A stretch of 26,936 bases of DNA, from assembly GCA_964428355.1 (NCBI GenBank), contig CAYRYU010000100.1:1-26936 (forward strand). The letters run 5' to 3'. This stretch comes from CAYRYU01 sp964428355. GTDB lineage: Bacteria; Muiribacteriota; Ozemobacteria; Ozemobacterales; Ozemobacteraceae. The position numbers were made by a program, and so were the translations under genes. How positions within the stretch are numbered: position 1 is the first letter of the stretch; every line of letters begins with the position of its first letter. The notes under the pieces are model-generated. The model saw only the letters and a program-made list of their open reading frames with translations, was not told the DNA's origin and searched no databases. Below, one piece after another: positions 24,762 through 26,936 of this stretch.

Positions 24762-26747
24762 TCAGCCTCCTTTGAAGAGGAAGATCTCGCAAGGTTCATC
24801 GAAACCCTTCAGCCGGAAGAACCCGATGTTCTTGAAAAAACCTGGATTCGTTTCCGCAACCGATCTGGTAGCAAGTATCCGGCCGTGTGGTGGAATGGGG
24901 ATGGCGAGCCCGGAAACGCGGTCCGACTCCTTCAGTCCTTCGATCCGGAAAAGCCGGTGGACCTCCTTGCCGAGGAAATCCCCGTCCCCGGCGATCGTTA
25001 TCAGGCCCCAGTTCAACGCTATCCTGATCTGGATCTCGCTTGCGAGGGCTTCGGAAACGATTTTCCGGGCAGCATCGAGGGCCGGGCCGGGTTGCTCGTA
25101 GACCGCGAAGAAGCCGTCTCCCGTGCATTTCAGGAACCTGAGGCTCGAGGCGGATTCATGGTTTCGGAAGATCCGGTTGAAGAAATTGACGATACCGGTG
25201 AATATCGCGGTTCCCCGGTTGTTGACCAGCTGCGTGGAACTGGCGAGATCGAGCACCAGGATAGCGGCTTCCTTCTGCTCGCCGGGGAGGTCCCAGGTGG
25301 GTGGATGGTCGGTATCCCCCCCCTTCCCGATGACTCCGTCGGCTTCCATTGCCTCCAGGAGAGCGGCCCTGAAAGCCGGAAAGTCCCTGAAGCGCGCGGA
25401 GGCCATCTCCTCGTCGCGGTTTTCGAGATCCCTGGGGATGACCGGCTCGGCGAGAGCCCGGTCGATCACGGCGGCGACCCGGGGTGGGACCGAGGCATCC
25501 CGGTCCCTGATCGGAACGGGCTTGTACTCTGCCATCACGGCGAGGAACTCTCCCAGCCCGGGAATCCGTCCGGCCTTCCGGGCTTCATCGCGAAGCCGGG
25601 GAAGCCCATCCCTTGCCAGGCACCCGGTCAGGATCTCGTAGCAGACCGCGGCGGCGGAAAAAACGTCGGAGGCGGGCGTGGGCCGATGGAAGCAGGTGAT
25701 TCTCTCCCGGGGCCAATAGTAGGGGGCTTCCTGGTAGAGGCCCGAAAGGATCAACTGGTTGAGGCCCGCCCGTTCGATGGCGGGATACAGGCCGAAGTCC
25801 ACCACCTTCCCCCGGACTGTGCGGCCCTTCCGGTAGACCAGGAAGTTCCGCGGCTTGATGTTGCGATGGCAAGGTAACCAGGGCTTCTCACGCAGTTCCC
25901 CCGAGATGTTGAGGTCTGCCGGGGCGGGAGGGTTCATGGAAAGGCCTTCCAAAAGGTCGAGGAGAAGGGGATAAGCCTCCTCCGGCCTCAATTTCCCCCC
26001 ACGCCCCGCGAGGAACTTCCCCAGGTCGGCCCCATCGACGTGCTCCTGGGCAAAGAAAAACACGTTTCCCTCCTGCCACGAATCTATCACCCGGCATGTG
26101 CAGGGATTCGAAAGGGATTCGAGACGGGTCGCTTCCCTCAGGAAGAGGTCCGCATCCTCCTGTGTGAAGACGACGTTTGGGACGACCGTCTTGATGGTCA
26201 CGAGTTGTCCGGAAGCCGTATCGACCGCCTGATATGTCGCGCCCATCCAACCGCGTCCGATCTCGTGGTTGATCCTGTAGTTCCCGATCGTGGTCTGGGG
26301 AAAGAGATCGCCCATCGTTGGTGTGGGCATGCCCGAGAAGGGATTGATGCGTCTTCCGGACGTCTTCCGCCGTGAGGAAAACCCCTGGTCGTTGGTGTCC
26401 CAGAAACCCACGACCATGCGGTTCTGCCCGACAACGATCTGATCGCCGTCGGAAAGGAAAACCGACCTGGGAGTCTGCACCTTCATCGGTTCTCCGCCGT
26501 GGGCCTGATCCCGGCCCCCGAAACGCGTGTCGTTCACATAGAAGCCGTTCTTGCTCCCAAGGTCGGACAGCAGAACGTAGGGCGGGGAAATCTCGAGCAG
26601 GAAGTGGTGGCGCGAAACGAACTGGTCATCGGGGATGCTGATTCCCGCATCCGGGGCCCTGCCGAAAAGAACGCATTCGGGACGGGAAAAACAGAGAACG
26701 AGGCCCTTCTGTTCCCCCTCGAGTACCTTCAGTTCGACATATGCCAT
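24762..26747 (-). CDS. FHA-kinase-nucleotidyl cyclase fusion protein
   Basis: 661 residues, no signal or membrane segment. FHA domain (about 5-115) with phosphothreonine-site motifs FGR at 28-30, SRHH at 45-48 and SKNG at 65-68. Kinase-like domain (about 157-460): IGRGWMGATY loop, K186, then HRN at 294-296 instead of HRD, IKPRNF with N301, and intact DFG at 317-319; loss of the catalytic Asp makes it a probable weak or pseudokinase. C-terminal class III cyclase-like domain (about 490-660): D500 (LDLASST), GDG with D544, and EVHRLFRIE where the usual VNxAxR has Asn replaced by His, keeping R601. Activity and product are uncertain. Together it could bind phosphorylated proteins made by the adjacent kinase. 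Poor ribosome site before ATG 26747. Confidence 0.87.
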   Translation of the reverse strand: MAYVELKVLEGEQKGLVLCFSRPECVLFGRAPDAGISIPDDQFVSRHHFLLEISPPYVLLSDLGSKNGFYVNDTRFGGRDQAHGGEPMKVQTPRSVFLSDGDQIVVGQNRMVVGFWDTNDQGFSSRRKTSGRRINPFSGMPTPTMGDLFPQTTIGNYRINHEIGRGWMGATYQAVDTASGQLVTIKTVVPNVVFTQEDADLFLREATRLESLSNPCTCRVIDSWQEGNVFFFAQEHVDGADLGKFLAGRGGKLRPEEAYPLLLDLLEGLSMNPPAPADLNISGELREKPWLPCHRNIKPRNFLVYRKGRTVRGKVVDFGLYPAIERAGLNQLILSGLYQEAPYYWPRERITCFHRPTPASDVFSAAAVCYEILTGCLARDGLPRLRDEARKAGRIPGLGEFLAVMAEYKPVPIRDRDASVPPRVAAVIDRALAEPVIPRDLENRDEEMASARFRDFPAFRAALLEAMEADGVIGKGGDTDHPPTWDLPGEQKEAAILVLDLASSTQLVNNRGTAIFTGIVNFFNRIFRNHESASSLRFLKCTGDGFFAVYEQPGPALDAARKIVSEALASEIQIRIALNWGLITIAGDGDFLGKEVHRLFRIEGLKESDRVSGLAIPIPPHGRILATRSVAETNPGFFKNIGFFRLKGFDEPCEIFLFKGG

Positions 26748-26779
26748 CTTAGGGAAAGCGATTCAATCGATGAGTCGGA

Positions 26780-26796
26780 AACCCCGCTCCGGGGTT
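26780..26796 (-). terminator. Short hairpin after the right-edge gene, possible weak terminator
   Basis: AACCCCG-CTC-CGGGGTT, a perfect 7-bp stem with 3-base loop, touching the stop codon of the gene at the edge. Followed on the minus strand by only one further T, so termination may be weak and the FHA gene may be read through. Confidence 0.35.
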
Positions 26797-26936
26797 CACT
26801 GCCACTCGTAGGGAATTCCCTGGCGGAGGCTCCAGTAGGCCGACTCCTTCCAGCCCGACTCGAACTGGTTCGCCGAGGTCGAGAAGTTCTTGTTGAGCGC
26901 CGAGTCCAGGGAGTCGCCCTCGCTGACGTTCTGGAT
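26796..26936 (-). CDS. C-terminal 46 codons of an unrecognised protein (partial, start beyond right edge)
   Basis: Open frame from the edge to TGA at 26796-26798. Visible C-terminus is polar with several Ser and Asn: it includes LDSALNKNFSTSANQFE and ends SLRQGIPYEWQ. Codons are strongly G/C-ending (TCG, CTC, GAG, AAG). It is 48 bases upstream of the FHA fusion gene on the same strand, so may be in its operon. Too short to assign a family. Confidence 0.6.
   Translation of the reverse strand: MQNVSEGDSLDSALNKNFSTSANQFESGWKESAYWSLRQGIPYEWQ

Overview
The window reads as a GC-rich chromosome of a Gram-negative-type (diderm) bacterium. The evidence is a MacA/MacB-like envelope transporter, Lgt, meso-diaminopimelate genes, many exported proteins with signal peptides, and dense coding with ATGA start/stop overlaps. 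Sigma-70-like promoters and GGAGG-type ribosome sites are easy to find. Large Ser/Thr kinases, an FHA fusion and a pseudopilin-like 'CSFHG' protein suggest a deep-branching environmental lineage. Something like Candidatus Riflebacteria/Ozemobacteria is possible, but that is a guess and nothing here proves it. The assembly is draft: three runs of exactly 100 N (1408-1507, 4982-5081, 14424-14523) are placeholders, each inside a gene. I see no rRNA, tRNA, CRISPR array, intact transposase or phage gene. No gene-free stretch reaches 300 bases; the longest, 14613-14864, holds only a possible terminator.

Layout. (1) 1-3621, minus strand: an operon with a clear promoter encoding two paralogous membrane-anchored or exported proteins, each made of two tandem ~165-residue repeats carrying one CY-x-x-M motif, followed 3 bases later by a radical SAM/SPASM enzyme that runs off the left edge. 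This is the best candidate for an undescribed system. (2) 3679-5425, plus strand: lgt, then a class II photolyase interrupted by a gap and ending inside the first of two copies of a 66-bp noncoding repeat. (3) 5448-11659, minus strand: dapL, lysC, lysA (diaminopimelate/lysine synthesis), hemW, a membrane metal-dependent hydrolase-like protein and a pseudopilin-like protein. (4) 11709-13974, plus strand: a metallo-beta-lactamase-fold hydrolase and a DHA2-type MFS exporter, closed by a bidirectional terminator. (5) 14019-18382, minus strand: a small Gly/Pro-rich exported protein and a macA-macB transporter pair. (6) 18387-19535, plus strand: a strongly promoted, codon-biased secreted protein with four YGDxDYW repeats, followed by an elaborate three-way-junction RNA/terminator. 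(7) 19579-26747: a signalling cluster. On the plus strand an adenylate cyclase is translationally coupled to an ODP-type diiron-fold protein. Convergent to it on the minus strand are an FHA-kinase-cyclase fusion, a kinase-pseudokinase-REC-DUF2225 fusion and a ferritin-like protein. (8) The right edge holds the last 46 codons of an unrecognised gene.

How the parts may work together (inference). The signalling cluster could couple an oxygen or redox signal (ODP and ferritin-like proteins) to cAMP and protein phosphorylation. Aspartate kinase, diaminopimelate aminotransferase and decarboxylase supply peptidoglycan precursor and lysine. MacAB could export a peptide or envelope component; the adjacent YGDxDYW protein is a neighbour, not a proven partner.
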